In this document: positions 10,905 through 20,109 of the stretch, piece after piece
Layout of the letters: every line of letters begins with the position of its first letter
Position numbering within the stretch: the stretch's first letter is position 1
Source: Chromera velia
Taxonomy: Eukaryota; Sar; Chromeraceae
Assembly: GCA_018398765.1 (NCBI GenBank)
Contig: JAHBMJ010002028.1
Coordinates: forward strand, 1 to 23,542
Direction of reading: 5' to 3'
Length of the DNA: 23,542 nucleotides
Notes under the pieces: model-generated
Told to the model about the DNA's origin: nothing
The model's database searches: none
The model's input: the letters and a program-made list of their open reading frames with translations, nothing else
Program-made: the position numbers and the translations under genes

Positions 10905-11761
10905 CAGCTGCAAGTCCTGTGAAAAGGAAGAAAGCTGTTTCCGTCTCTCAGAAAGACATTCAATCCGATCAGCCGCAGCAGTTTGCCAAGGGAGAGAAAG
11001 AACCCGAGCCCGAAACGGGGAAGAGGAAAAGAAAGGGTGCCCCGTCACAGCCCTTTTCGTCCTCTTCCTCTTCTTCATCCTCAGCGGCACCGGCTGCTCC
11101 GTCTGCCGAGAGCGAGGACGGGGGTGATGAAGTGAGTTCAGACGAGACTCAGGAAGGCAGTCGTCGCCGTTGTCCACGGTTGACTGAACAGCAAGAGGGG
11201 CTGAAGATGATTAAGCCACATAAAATCGCCCGGCAGCATCCGTCTGGAAAAGGGGGGAGGACAGTGGCAGTGCTGGGTTCGGGTGTGGAAGTGAAGAAGT
11301 CCACCATTGAGGGGGCTGAGAATGGTCTGTTTGTGACACGCCAATTTGCCAAAGACGAGCTGATCACTGAGTACGACGGGCATTTGTATTCGAAGAGTGA
11401 GGTCAGCAGGAAGTCCGCGTTGTGGCTTCATGTCACGAATCTGGCTCCGGGACCAGACACCCTTCTGTGTTCCCCTGTTAAGCCAAGGAAGGGACAGGGG
11501 GGGGCGGGGTACATCAACGACCCTTCCCTCCGAATGACGGAGGAAGGGACTTTCGCGTACGACCCGGAAGGACGGAAGAGGGTGAACTGTCGTTTTTTCT
11601 ATGATCGGGACAACAATCGTGTGTTTGCCCAAGCGTCACAAGAGATCAAGAAGGGACAGGAGGTTTTTGTTTTCTATGCATGGCCACGGTTGGAGGCAGA
11701 AATACAACGCCCATGCGGATGTGTTAAAAGAGGACATAAAGAACAAGGAGGCAAAGGCTGA
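9311..11761 (+). CDS. SET-domain protein with five CEHG zinc-type repeats, 2 exons, C-terminus apparently frameshifted
   Basis: This is a likely protein-lysine methyltransferase; the target is unknown. Exons are 9311-9449 and 10287-11761, joined in frame across an 837-bp intron to give 537 aa. Residues 119-208 are five 18-residue repeats of pattern CEHGxxRxxCKxCGG, probably metal-binding. A poly-Ala run, basic stretches and poly-Ser follow, typical of a nuclear protein. The SET domain spans about 372-510: AENGLFV near the start, YINDPS and VNCRFF in the place of the usual NHS/C block, and [10 protein letters not shown] at the end. After FYAWP this frame stops at 11761. The next frame continues from 11691 as [11 protein letters not shown] and stays open and charged to a TGA at 11943-11945, so the true gene probably ends there. 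Exon 1 is less sure than exon 2: an alternative ATG at 10202 reads through the intron end and gives a signal-like leader. Confidence 0.82.
9820..10178. repeat. long compound (GT)n array with a 46-bp higher-order period
   Basis: About 360 bp of GT repeats interrupted by GAGT, GCGTGCGAGTG and GTAT units, inside the single intron of the SET gene on its sense strand. The interruption GCGTGCGAGTG starts at 9845, 9891 and 9937, exactly 46 bp apart each time. This shows that blocks of the array were duplicated as units. Confidence 0.95.
10502..10771 (+). repeat. five tandem 54-bp repeats encoding CEHG motifs
   Basis: Units begin at 10502, 10556, 10610, 10664 and 10718. Units 3-5 are nearly identical in DNA (shared core TGTGAGCATGGGCGTCGGAG), while units 1-2 have diverged, indicating recent expansion at the 3' end. 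Each unit supplies Cys, His, Cys, Cys in CEHG-x(7)-CKxC spacing. Another reading frame is also open across the array, as expected for repeats whose unit length is a multiple of three. Confidence 0.92.
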
Positions 11762-11945
11762 GTGGAATCTAGTGCTGAGGAGCATTGAGTGGATCAATCT
11801 GGCTGTGGTGAAGGAGGAGGGAGAGGAGGTAGCCCAGGGGCCTGAGAAGAAGGAAGAGGGGGGAGGGGAGAGCGAGAGTACAGACGGACAGAAAAGCTCA
11901 GAAGACAAGAAAGTGGTGCAGCAGTTGAAACAAGAAGAAGACTGA
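11691..11945 (+). pseudogene. out-of-frame C-terminal continuation of the SET-domain gene
   Basis: The frame one base off from the SET frame runs from [11 protein letters not shown] through about 84 residues rich in Glu and Lys to TGA at 11943-11945. It follows directly on the conserved FYAWP end of the SET domain. Aromatic and basic residues commonly follow that motif in SET proteins. Dropping one T of the GGTTGG at 11688-11693 would join the frames. It is either a sequencing error, a real mutation, or less likely chance. Confidence 0.65.
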
Positions 11946-11950
11946 ATAAA
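11945..11950 (+). terminator. AATAAA polyadenylation-type signal
   Basis: A canonical AATAAA hexamer begins on the last base of the TGA at 11943-11945. Its position supports that stop, rather than the one at 11761, as the end of the SET gene. Whether this organism relies on AATAAA is not known from the window. Confidence 0.5.
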
Positions 11951-12027
11951 GCAGGGCAAAGCAGCATGGTAGCAAGCCTGACGATTGGTAATCGAATGAG
12001 TGATGCCAGAGGCATGAACGGCTGGAT

Positions 12028-12162
12028 GGGGGGGCACTTCCCACCCAATGCATTTCACTGGGTGGAGCTTGCAAGACAGGAGGGGGGGGTAGAACGAAGT
12101 GGCACTCGGGGGGTGCATGAGGGGGCATCGGGGGGCATGTCCCGGTTTCGCTGCATGGGGGG
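12028..12162 (+). other. G-run cluster downstream of the SET gene (possible G-quadruplex or pause site)
   Basis: Runs of 5-8 G occur at 12028-12034, 12082-12089, 12108-12113, 12121-12125, 12130-12135 and 12157-12162, all on the SET-gene sense strand and starting 78 bp after the AATAAA. Three of them sit within 28 bp. A 7-bp inverted repeat, CCACCCA (12041-12047) and TGGGTGG (12059-12065), lies between the first two runs. Confidence 0.6.
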
Positions 12163-12474
12163 AAAGCCGTATGCAACTTAATGGGTGTGGCAGCGATCTG
12201 CGTGTATTAATTTAATTTTGCGTCAGTTGGGAGGGAGTTTGATTCAATCGATCGATAACTAGCGGTAGTAGCAGCGTGAGTGTGGAGGGAGGGCCGTCAG
12301 CGGTTGTCAGTCAGTGTACCTACCTAGCTTGACAATATCGAAGGATTCCATTCGCTGCATATATTCCTTCCTTGTTTCCTTCTTTCCTTCCTTTCTCCAT
12401 GTCCGTCTCTGTCTGTCCGTTTTCACAATGAGTCAATGTCCGTCCGTCTGTCTGCCTGTCTGTCTTAACACAAA

Positions 12475-12530
12475 AGAGAATGAAGAAACAGAAAAAGGGA
12501 AAGAAAAGACGATATAGGTAGTCTGTCTCT
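12475..12530. repeat. short dispersed repeat beside a microsatellite, copy 1
   Basis: The stretch starting AGAGAATGAAGAA and ending AGAAAAGACGAT then TAGTCTGTC matches 22612-22660 with 3 mismatches over the first 39 bases and a 4-base gap near the end. CTGT-type repeats stand on its left, and TCTGTCTC passing into (CT)n on its right. Confidence 0.85.
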
Positions 12531-12543
12531 CTGTTTGTGTGTC

Positions 12544-12544
<1 letters not shown>

Positions 12545-12636
<92 letters not shown>

Positions 12637-12637
12637 N

Positions 12638-12672
<35 letters not shown>

Positions 12673-12679
12673 GCGCGTT
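12545..12679. repeat. (CT)n-(GT)n compound microsatellite with one unresolved base
   Basis: About 90 bp of CT repeats to 12636, a single N at 12637, then about 40 bp of GT/GC repeats. The N sits exactly at the CT-GT switch, so the array length and the junction may be an assembly artefact. Confidence 0.95.
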
Positions 12680-13254
12680 GCACCCCTATTTTTGTCTTCC
12701 ACTTTTCTCCTCAAGGAGACGGAATAGACATCGGACGAGAAAAAGAGGTATGTACATGTATTTGTATGTGTGTGGGTCTAGGTGAGCGCGAATGCGTGTC
12801 TAAAAATATATCAGATCAGTGAGATTGGAGTCACATCGATACTATTGAACAAGGAGATTGAGAAGTAGTACTACGCAGTACTGTCAGACTTACGAATCGA
12901 AAGTTACGATACATTAAGACAAGTATCGATCTGTTTATAGGCAGTGAGCCTGGGGCCGCTAGCCTAGCACAAATTTTTTAAAACCGAGCGAAATCCTCCG
13001 CTAGATCCTCCGGAAGTTTAATGGAATTTAAAGAAATTTATCAATGGAAATTAGTGCTAGAATTGGTGCCAATTTAGTTGGTTTCAAAATTATAAATGAA
13101 TCTATGAGATATTTTAGTTAAATTTACCGTGGAATTTATTCGTTTAGATTCCTTTTAATAACTAAATTTATGTAAAATTCATGACTGTTAAAGGCTTATT
13201 TCTCATAATTTAGAAATAGTTAGTTCATTGAAGTGAATATTATAGTTATCACCT

Positions 13255-13293
13255 AAGTTGTACTTATACAACTTTATTCTTATAAAGTTGTAT
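13255..13293. repeat. nested hairpins in the AT-rich island
   Basis: AAGTTGTA occurs at 13255-13262 and 13285-13292, with its reverse complement TACAACTT at 13267-13274 between them. The middle arm can pair with the left copy (8 bp, 4-base loop). In a longer register, ATACAACTTTAT (13266-13277) pairs perfectly with ATAAAGTTGTAT (13282-13293) across TCTT. The two hairpins are mutually exclusive. Confidence 0.85.
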
Positions 13294-13789
13294 GGACGTT
13301 GAAATGTAGGTAAAAATATATTTTTAGAGAATTTACGCCGTAATTTTACGGTATATATGACAAATCTGCATAAAAAAAGAATTTTTACATAGTTTTACAA
13401 CTGATTTTTAGATGCAGTTTCCCCCCCGCTTTACAACAGGCTGAGGAATAATCTCAGGAACTTCAAGTGAATTTTGGGCAGTAGATGAAAAAAAAACTTT
13501 TGCAGGCCTAAAGGACAAAAGAAGGCTAGGAGAAAAGCTAGCAGGATTACCGATGATCTGACTGTAAACGTTCACCTGCTTCAATTCATTCCTAGCTGGA
13601 TTGATCGATTCAAAGCTCCTTCAAGCCGGGACTGGGGCCCTGCTTGCTGGTAGCGGCAGGTTTCAAGGGTTCACAGGGGCGCCTTGGCCCTATCTGATCC
13701 ATAAAGGTCGCAGTGGACTAGACACTGGACGGGAATGCAACCAGTTACTAGTGGCCCTGAGATGCTCCTTGTGTGCACATGCTGTCTGT

Positions 13790-14820
13790 TCAACGCCTTC
13801 TTGCAAGAAGCACGCCCAAGGCAAGCACAGACACGGCTGCCACGGCGGCTGCCGGAAGCATCCCTCCAACATTTTGAAAGAGGGCGAGAGACGCACCCTC
13901 TTTCTTCAATTCGTCTTGTGTCCAGATCCAGTCCCCTATTTTTGGGTATTCGTCTGTAGATCGGAAGAAAAAGTACTCCCGGGATCGGGTCCTCACCACA
14001 ATCGTCTGGCTCCTCGTGCCACTCTCCTGCAGGGGTGGCAGCGCTTTCCCGCAGTCATGCGCAATGAACACTTTCTGGTTGGCGATCTCCTTCTCGTATG
14101 GCAATGGAGAGTAGGAGGTATCGGGCATAGAGGCGGGTCGAATGCTTCTGTGCGACTGAGGGGGACCATCAGAGAATCAACCAGACGCATTACCTGGTCG
14201 GCCTCTTTCTTCGCATCTTCAGTGTCGAGTTTTGGGAAATTCTCTACAATTCTGGAGACTTCGGTCTTGAGGAAGAGAACCTTCGGCCAGGAGACGTCGT
14301 CGAAGGAGCCGTTGCTCATGGCGTGGGCCCCTTTCGGAATCTGTGCGGTTAGTGCCTTGCTGTTGCTGTCGGGGTCAGATGCAAAGAGCTGGGGATGCGG
14401 TCTGTTTGAAGTCAGAAAGACCTTTGCGGTCTGTCCTTGCGATAAGTCTCCATGGACAATGGAGAATCCAGGGAAGTGTCCCTCGAGGTCTGTGGGGGTC
14501 TGGGTGTTGCGCTTCAAACTCTGACAGAAGGACGGGTCCTGAAGAAATCTCTGCACCAGAACTCCTCGAGATCCCCTCAATTCCTTTGAGGGCATCGGGT
14601 GTTTGCTTCTGAAGTTATTCACACAGGCAAACAGCCCCTTCTGTCTGTGCAGCCCCATCCATGTGGAAGATGTGTACTTTTTGTCGAAGCCGTAGATGAG
14701 GTCTGTCTGTTGGGATGGGCAAGGAGGGACGGTGGGTCGCGAAAGGTCTTCGTCTCGGTTGTGGATGCATACGAAGGGAATATCATCCCTCTGGTTGACG
14801 CTCAAACCGAGGATGCACAT
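13790..14820 (-). CDS. TANGO2: TANGO2/NRDE-family protein with one frameshift and a C-terminal membrane anchor
   Basis: TANGO2 proteins are linked to Golgi/ER organisation and to mitochondrial lipid or haem handling; their biochemistry is debated. The ATG at 14820 opens MCILGLSV, then IHNRDEDLSRPT carries the family's NRDE motif near residues 20-25, and AMSNGSFDDVSWPKV matches the conserved SN..D..WPKV block. This frame stays in register to about 14165-14130. The rest of the family, including SGTRSQTIVV (the conserved GTR-S-T-V motif), continues in a second frame from about 14128 to the stop at 13790. A one-base gain anywhere in 14128-14164 restores one reading of roughly 340 aa; the G5 run at 14160-14164 is the likeliest site. 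Human TANGO2 has 276 aa. The extra C-terminus ends in a hydrophobic Ala/Val/Leu segment followed by ARRR, a likely tail anchor. There are no introns. It is divergent from the TAF1B-like gene. Confidence 0.88.
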
Positions 14821-15889
14821 GGTGGCAACGTTCTTCGTCGAGTTAAGTTCAACAAAAAGGTGGTGCTATTGGTGCGCCAATGACCGAATCCCAAATTTAA
14901 TGCCGGTCGGACTGTCCAAATTCTGGAAGACGGGTCGAGGAGAGGACCTCTTCTGCTCTTCTGCTTATCCTCTGTCAGCCGTGCAGCAACAATCATGAAT
15001 CAGATGGAATCATTCTTCCATTGGAATCTGATCGAGGGATCGTCACACATGCACCCATGATCGAAGGTCAGGCGATTTCATGCATGTTTGTCGCGCGTGC
15101 AAAATTTGCCATCGACGCGCGCGAGTGCGCGCGCGCATGCATGCAGTCTCAGTCACTCAATGTCACTCATCGTCACTCCATTAATTTTGAAGCGTCAACT
15201 TTTGACTTCCTGTGATTCTTTTTAGAGACTCGACCGGTATCATACATTGGCTACTACTCATAATGAGATTTGCAGTCAGACAGTGAGGAGGAAGGTGACC
15301 CTGGGTCGCTCTGCTTTTTGGATTATTGGCCCGCTGTTCCATCATTGCCTGGCCTTGTGCCACTGGAGACGGCAGTTGACTTCTTGCAAGATTCCCAACA
15401 GAATTGTGCACAGACATTGCGGTCCTAGTCCTGCTGGGTGAGGAATGCTGTCAGTCAAGAGTTTTTGACAGCTTGTGGGGTGCCTGAGTGGGATGAGGCT
15501 TGACGACAAATGCAGGGCAGGTGCTGGTGGCTGCCATTGATTTAGTGCCGTATCTGCTGAGGGAGAAGGTACGTGAATGGAGTGACGAGATGACCCTCAG
15601 TCCCTCCTCTGATCTCTCCTTTCCACAGTAAAAAATCGTGTGCACCTTGCTCTGCGATTATCAGTCCCTGTAGTCTGCAGCAAAGAGAAGGTGAGTGCAT
15701 GACGCGTGCCGTGGACAGGAGACGGCGTAGACGGGTGGCTCTGTCTCCAGGCCTTTATCTCTTCCTTCATTTCCCCATTTCTTTGTTATCAGTGAGTATT
15801 TGAATCTGCCTCTCCCCTCTGCCTTTTCTTTTCTTCTCATGCAGTGCCAGTACTAACAGGTACTAACGGGAAGAAGCAGACCAGTTGAG
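14821..15889. promoter_or_regulatory. divergent upstream region of the TANGO2-like and TAF1B-like genes
   Basis: Both flanking genes start outward from here, so both promoters are expected within. A CpG-rich patch at about 15090-15140 has alternating GC runs, and TCGCGCGT near 15090 has a partial complement near 15115. A likely 5'-UTR intron of the TAF1B-like gene runs from the donor GTGAGT at 15691 to the acceptor CAG at 15842-15844. No coding frame of interest is seen. Confidence 0.5.
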
Positions 15890-18800
15890 ATGTCGAGGAG
15901 ATGCGAAGAATGCGATGAGGATGCAGTTCAAAGGACTTCAGATGGCCAGCTGTTGTGCGGCCAGTGCGGGGCTGTGCAGCATGCCACGCTGCAGATGGTG
16001 CACGAGTCCTTCGACGTGGGCTCGGGAGCATACGGGGGCGGCGCCCTGGCGTCCCAAGCACGTGTCTTGGCGGCGACCCAATCGCAGCCTGTGGCAGCGG
16101 CAGCTGAGGGTGAGGGGCGAGAGGATGACACAATGGATAGGGATGAAGGCAGTGGGAGCGAGAGGGGGGGGGCAGAAAGAGAAGATGATGGTGAAGGGAG
16201 TGACATCGACAGGGTGGTTGAGAGAGAGCGGGTAACTCGGCGTGTTGCAACATCGAAAGAGGGGGGGGAGGGGGTGTACGACTGCAAAGACGCGGTGAAG
16301 TTCCATGGCCTGCCTCGGGACCCCCCTCCTGTGGTGAGTCATCTGGACTTTCTGAAGGGGTGCCAACTGATGCTGAGACAGATGGCAAGAGAGCTGGTGG
16401 AGGTGTGGGGGCTCTCCCCGTGGGTGGAGGCGGAAACCCGAAAGGTAAGTCTGTCGGAGTGGTCAACTTGATGGGTGTCGCATTCATTCTTCTTTGTTTC
16501 TACCGGTGATGTTTCGGAGTGGGTGGACTGTAGATTTTGTGTTTTTAACTTTTGAAGAAAGGCGGAGACTTAGAGAAATCAAATCATCATCAGAAGAGGG
16601 CCTGCCCCATTGGGTTGCAGTCTCGAGGGGCCGCTTGTCAGGGGGTTTGGTTGGTTGGTTGGTGGGACTCATGCTTGGGGGGCTGTCAGTTCAGCGAGAG
16701 GAGTAAGTTTTTGACCTACCCACTCTGAATTTCCCCCTTCAAAAGCGGAGCTGCAATGCACAGGCCATCTATCTCTCAGGCGGCTGAGAAGAGACGAGAC
16801 GAGAACAGAAGTGGACTTGCGTGCCCGAGACCCTGATCGCATGAGAAGACCGTACAACAGAAAACGTGGCTTCCGTACCTTGGTCTCTTTCAGGAAGAAT
16901 GACACTGTTCTCTGTTGAATAGATCCGTTGTTTGCCTGCTTCCCTGCTTCCCTGCCTGCTTGCCTGCCTGCCTGCCTCCCTGCCTCCCTGCCCGCCTGCA
17001 GGTGTGGCTTCAGTATCTGACTCTCTGTGAGGAGCATGCCGTCCCTCTGTGTGCCTTCTTTGCGGACCCCTCGAGGCGATGGAGTGTGCCGTCAGTCAGA
17101 CAGACAACTTTGAAAGAAAAAGGCAGGGGGGGGGGAATTGGATCGTTCCTACTTACTTTTTCGTCAGTTGAGAGATCCTCTGTCTCCTCCTTTCTTCTGA
17201 TCCCCGCTTCTCTTTTTTTGCCCGGTGCAGACGGTGAGAAGGCAGAAGAGAAGAACGGTGTGTGAGGAAGAGACTGTCCTTGTATCCTTCCTTTCTCTCC
17301 TTCCATCTGTGCAGGACAAAGCAAGTGAAGATGCCAAAACACCTGCAGGTGGGATGATTCGAGAGGAAGGCGTCTTTTTTTTATCTAGCGTGAACGATCT
17401 TTTGTTTCTATGATATCATTTGCTTGGTTCGATTCTCGCTCGCTCCTTTCGTTTCAGAAGCGGGAGATGAGGCCGTTTTGCCTGCCTCCTGCCGATGGTT
17501 GCCAGTCTTTGCTTTGTCACATCCCTGCCTTTCTTACTTCTTCCTTTCCCTAAGTGACCGAAGGCATGATAGATTTCCTTGTGTCACCTCGCCTTTTTTC
17601 TCTCTTCATGTCGACTCCTTATGCCTGCATCCATTTACTTTCCAGGTGAGAAGGAAGGTCGAGGGTGTTGCCGAGGCTGTGGAGGTATTTGGGAGTGGAA
17701 GAGAACAGAGCGGGGGGGAGGCAGAGGGACCAGAAGGGGAGAGAGATGACTCATCATCTTCCTCTTCTTCCTCTTCTTCTTCTCGATCCTCTGGGGATGA
17801 TGCATCGGAGAGCAGAAAAGGAAAGAAGGGAAAGCCAAAACAGGAACAAGGGAAGGGGAAAGAAAAGGGAAGGAAAGCGAGAAAGGCGTCAGTGAAAAGG
17901 GAAAGGGAAAAGGAAAGCGAAGAGTCTTCAGATGAGAAAGCTGGGAAAGGAGAAGAAGGGCAAGAGGAGGAAGAAAACAGAGTAGCTCTACCTGGCGAAC
18001 ACAACCTTCCTGCAACAGGTCAGTGGATGAGTGAGTCATTGTTTTGTTTCTCTATCGTGCCATGAAAGATGGACGTTTGGTCCTTTCTGTCTATCCCTTC
18101 CTCCATTGTTTGGTTGAGCTCTCGTTTTGTGCGCATATCTGTGCGATGATTGCAAGGCCTGCTTTGTTTCCGGCCCGCTCACCAGATCCTATTCCTGTTG
18201 CTTTCTGTCTGCAGTACTCCAGTTGCTGGGTCCCGAAAGGTGTTCGTACGCCCGTTTGGTGTCGAAGAATTTTGCATCCTCGGGTCCGCGTGGGCTCGCA
18301 GCCCTTCCTCCAGTGGCATTGGATTTGGACGGGGTCCGGTTTCCTCTCAGGGCTGCACCGAAGGGGAGAGGGTTGCTTTCAAAGAGTTCAGAGAAAAGAG
18401 GCCCGAATGGCAGCGTTCTGCAGGAGACGGCTCTTGCGCTTCGAGGAGAGGTTGTGGAGGGAGACGAAGAAGACGAAGACGAGGAGGGGGAGGGAGCATC
18501 GGAGGCGGGGGAGAGGGAAGGGAGAGGGATGCTAGCGTTGAAAGATCAAGGCGAGGAGAGCGTGTCAGAGAATGAAAGTGAAGGGCAAGAAGATAGTGAT
18601 GAGAGCTCGAGTGAAGAGTCGCAACAAAGTGGAGAGGCAAGTCAAACAGGGGGTCGAAAAGGGAAGGGAGATGATTCTTTCCGTTTGCCTTCTAACAGGA
18701 ATTTGAACGTGAAGAAGGAGAAGGACCCAAAGTCATCTGATGAAGGTAAGAGAGGCACCAGGATAAGTTCTTCTGATCAGGAAGCTGATTCTTCTTCTTC

Positions 18801-20059
18801 TTCTTCTTCCTCTTCGTCTTCGTCTCCTGGGGAAGACGGAGAAATCATCAATACCGAAAGGAAGAGAAAGCAGAACGGAAACGAGCGGCCATCAGCCTCC
18901 GCTTCTTCGTCTGCCTCTGTACGAAAGAGAGTGAGCAGAACCGCTCTGGCTGTTCGAGAAAGAGAGCTGCCGTCTTCTGTCCATGTTATCCCAGTGAGTG
19001 CGCGGACAGTTGCCAAGACTCTCCCCAAAGGTCCGATTGGAGAAGAAGCGCTACAGCAAGGGTGGGAAGATGTGGAGAAGCAGAAGAGAAGCAGGATACT
19101 TGAAGAATTGGAAGTGCTAGAGCGGAGACAGGAGCAGGAAGGACAGGACGGAGAAGGGTCACAAAACCAGAAGCGGCTCAAATTGAAGCTTGCAAAGGAC
19201 GCTGTGATGAGAAGATTGAAGGCACAGAAGGTCAGCCATGTCGTAAGTTGCCTTGTTTTCCTCCCAACATGCTTTCAAGGGGGCGCTACGAGCAGGTCGT
19301 AACAAAGCGCAACTCTGTCCGTTTCCTTGTGTCCTTTCAAGCTCATGTACTTTGTCCGACTTTTGCTTCCGCAGACCTTTCACTGTTTCGCGCACGTCCG
19401 AATCAGCCCTGTCTGACGTGTCGTATCTGTCTTTGCCTGAAAAGCATACCGCCAGAGACCTCTGGTGCGCATCCGTCTGTCTCTCTGTCGTCCTTCCGGA
19501 AGTCTCTGGATCCCTTGTCATTCTCATCTTCCCTCAACAGTGCGGTCTTGCTGTCCTGCCTTAGTTGCGAGAGCAAGCGTTTATTCTGAATGGTCTGTCT
19601 GATTCTTCTTCTCCTTTCCCCTTGACTGATCGATCCTGTATGGATGGATGGATGAACGCATCTACAGGTGAGTGCCGGGTATAGACAGCGACGAGGCCAG
19701 GCTCCCTCTCTGGACAGGATCTCTGAGCACATCCTCGCACGGAACCCCACAGGAGCGGCATTGATGGACGACCAGACGGTGGCACTGACAGGGGTCTTGG
19801 GGATGAGCATGAGGAGACTCACGAGGGCAGCGTCGGCGCGTCGACTCGGATGGCTGCCTGATGAAGTCGCCGTGTTGAAAGGAGGGGGCAAGGGCAAGAA
19901 AGGCAGTGGGGGGACGGGGGCGGAGGGCAGGGGTCCGCGTCGTTTGAATCAACAGGAGGGCGAGAGGGGGTCTGGAAGGAAAGTACATGCACTTGTCAGT
20001 CAGTCAGTAAGTCAGATCTCTCTCTTTCTCCCTTCCTCCCTCCCTCTCCCGCGCTCTCC

Positions 20060-20109
<50 letters not shown>

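Larger units (their letters stand above)
11951..13789. other. convergent intergenic region
   Basis: This lies between the 3' ends of the SET gene (plus) and the TANGO2-like gene (minus). It contains a G-run cluster (12028-12162), a (CTGT)-rich stretch at about 12400-12465, a short dispersed repeat, a (CT)n(GT)n array and an AT-rich island from about 12830 to 13500 with hairpins. No open frame here resembles a gene. Confidence 0.65.

Noticed and set aside
12433-12822. Open frames of Arg-Glu, Ser-Leu or Cys-Val repeats
   Set aside because: They are translations of the (CT)n(GT)n array and cross the N at 12637.
17231-17233. 3-base micro-exon ACG between GTGCAG and GTGAGA
   Set aside because: It would keep the frame, but nothing in the sequence alone separates it from chance; direct splicing of exon 2 to exon 3 is simpler.
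17420-17450. tRNA-like GGTTCGATTC box
   Set aside because: No matching acceptor stem, D-arm or anticodon arm was found upstream.
17458-17498. Possible extra exon after TTTCAG, reading KREMRPFCLPPAD
   Set aside because: It has no donor in the phase needed to join exon 4 at 17646 before a stop.
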